Assembly: GCA_900239685.1 (NCBI GenBank)
Contig: OENT01000966.1
Coordinates: 1-64,000, forward strand
Direction: 5' to 3'
DNA length: 64,000 nt
Source: Rotaria macrura
Lineage: Eukaryota; Rotifera; Eurotatoria; Philodinida; Philodinidae
Shown: positions 62,771-64,000 of the stretch, piece after piece
Numbering within the stretch: the stretch's first letter is position 1
Layout of the letters: each line of letters begins with the position of its first letter
The notes under the pieces: model-generated
What the model saw: the letters and a program-made list of their open reading frames with translations, nothing else
What the model was told of the DNA's origin: nothing
Database searches by the model: none
Position numbers and translations under genes: made by a program

Positions 62771-64000
62771 ATGATTGAAGACCGTCGCTGAAGTGATAGA
62801 CGGGCTCCATTGGCGTTACAGAACGTCATCGATGTTTGGTACAGGATTTCTGTTTCGATGTCACTAATTTCTGATGAGAGTAAATTAGCTCTTTCTTTTT
62901 TCCAGATGTAGTAGATCAGTGAGAAATCATAAGTGAATGGCTAGCAGCGTTCATGAAAGAAAGGAAGATTTGTGTGACTGTTAGAAACAATTACATGGTG
63001 TTTCACATTTTTAATCCTGTACTGGATTGCGCTAACAGCTTTTGTAACCGAAAGACGTCATGGATTATGAAGTAAATAATTTTTCAAAGGTTTCAGTCAA
63101 TAACGGTCTACTGTGGTATTTCGTACTCCGTGAAGTATGTTATGTCAAAGTACTCGAAACGTAGGCTGAATAATATAAAAAATGGTGGAAGCGGTTAAGC
63201 TAAAGATCCTTTCAGGTGCAAATAAGGACCAATAGTGCGGAAAATAAAGTTTGTATTTGAATCGGTTATTTTACTTGGAAATCTGTGGATTTGGACTGAA
63301 GATGAAAATCATGATTCTGGCTTTGATTCGCTATATCCCAGCAATCATACGCCATAGAGGTCTGAATCTTGTGAGATAGACATAGCAGAAGAACGTTTGC
63401 TTTTAGTAAAAGCTCGATTTACACCAATTACTGAATTGGTGCTCAACAATTTGGTAAAAATTCTATTTTTGATAGGAATTCCGATTTTAAGTCTAACAGT
63501 TTTATGAGCTAACAGGGTTGACTTAGAAATTCTACTCATAAGCTGAGAGAGAGTTTCATTGAGGCACAGAGAGTATAACCAGTTTCTCATATCCATGGAT
63601 GCGTAGAAACAGATACTTATTGAATAATTCACATAAAGCACTTAATCGAATAGATGTTCCTACACGTTAAATTCATATATATATATATATGAATAAATAT
63701 CGTTTTGATAATATTATCTAAGTGATCGTGATTGAAGAGGACGAGTAATGGTTTTGAATCACTATTTTACTGTGACTCTCCGAAAAAATCGACATGACCT
63801 GCAGAATGCCTGAAAGCGGGGACGCGTTTTGTGTTAGGAGGGATAAGTTAACTCACAGATTCTTCTTTTGACCAGGTTCTTCTTTGAAGACCTGATTAGT
63901 AAAGTTATAACAACCTTCAAAAAAAATAGATTCATTATTTCCTAGATGAACTTTTGAATTCCGAATTCAACGGTAACCGAACCACTGCATTTTAGATTTC
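62771..64000. other. Intergenic to right edge
   Basis: No gene supported. An AT palindrome (attcatatatatatatatatgaat) lies at 63671-63694. Confidence 0.4.

Noticed and set aside
62453..62791. 112-codon frame with repeating TDRYRQ-like peptides
   Set aside because: It is the 32-bp minisatellite read through three rotating frames.

Overview
This window looks like nuclear DNA of an invertebrate animal. It is AT-rich, has no bacterial-style operons, and its genes are cut by GT-AG introns, some only 60-68 bp long. P2X receptor genes, a Ty3/gypsy remnant, Helitron-like repeats, hAT-like and Tc1/mariner-like elements, very short introns and locally duplicated blocks together fit a bdelloid rotifer such as Rotaria or Adineta. 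That assignment is inference; another P2X-bearing invertebrate is possible. There is one assembly gap (54201-54533).

The core of the window (4.7-43.6 kb) is a tandem array of seven P2X receptor genes (ATP-gated cation channels), all on the minus strand. Each has three coding exons with phase-1 introns at the same two places. In all seven the exon 1/exon 2 reading frame is open and exon 2 is exactly 264 bp. All ten extracellular cysteines, the lysine pair of the ATP site and both membrane segments are present, so none looks dead. Three subfamilies alternate along the array: I-II-I-II-I-II-III. The array therefore grew mainly by copying a two-gene (I+II) unit. Blocks of near identity stop and start abruptly between copies, which points to recent duplication plus gene conversion. 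A decayed Ty3/gypsy element (about 16.3-20.1 kb) lies between the first and second pairs.

Left of the array (1-4.5 kb) are a frameshifted gene with a RanBP2-type zinc finger, a 1.2-kb inverted-repeat element built from GGGAT repeats, and a plus-strand exon-like ORF that recurs beside the third P2X pair.

Right of the array (43.6-64 kb) no complete known gene was found. There is one convincing two-exon gene fragment (50993-51437). The rest is rich in non-autonomous repeats: a CpG-rich GTAATTACG inverted-repeat element (49.0-49.9 kb), a TGTCGAAA element (51.7-52.4 kb), a 2.3-kb hAT-like element with an 8-bp target duplication (52545-54845), six head-to-tail Helitron-like units (55.4-59.6 kb) inside a TAGCTATT-repeat region, and a 32-bp minisatellite (62.3-62.8 kb). 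Several of these share one design: inverted arms filled with a short motif private to that element.

The most notable system is the alternating P2X array, with tail loss and exon-level conversion among its copies. The second is the group of motif-array inverted-repeat elements. All calls come from reading the sequence; no database search was possible.
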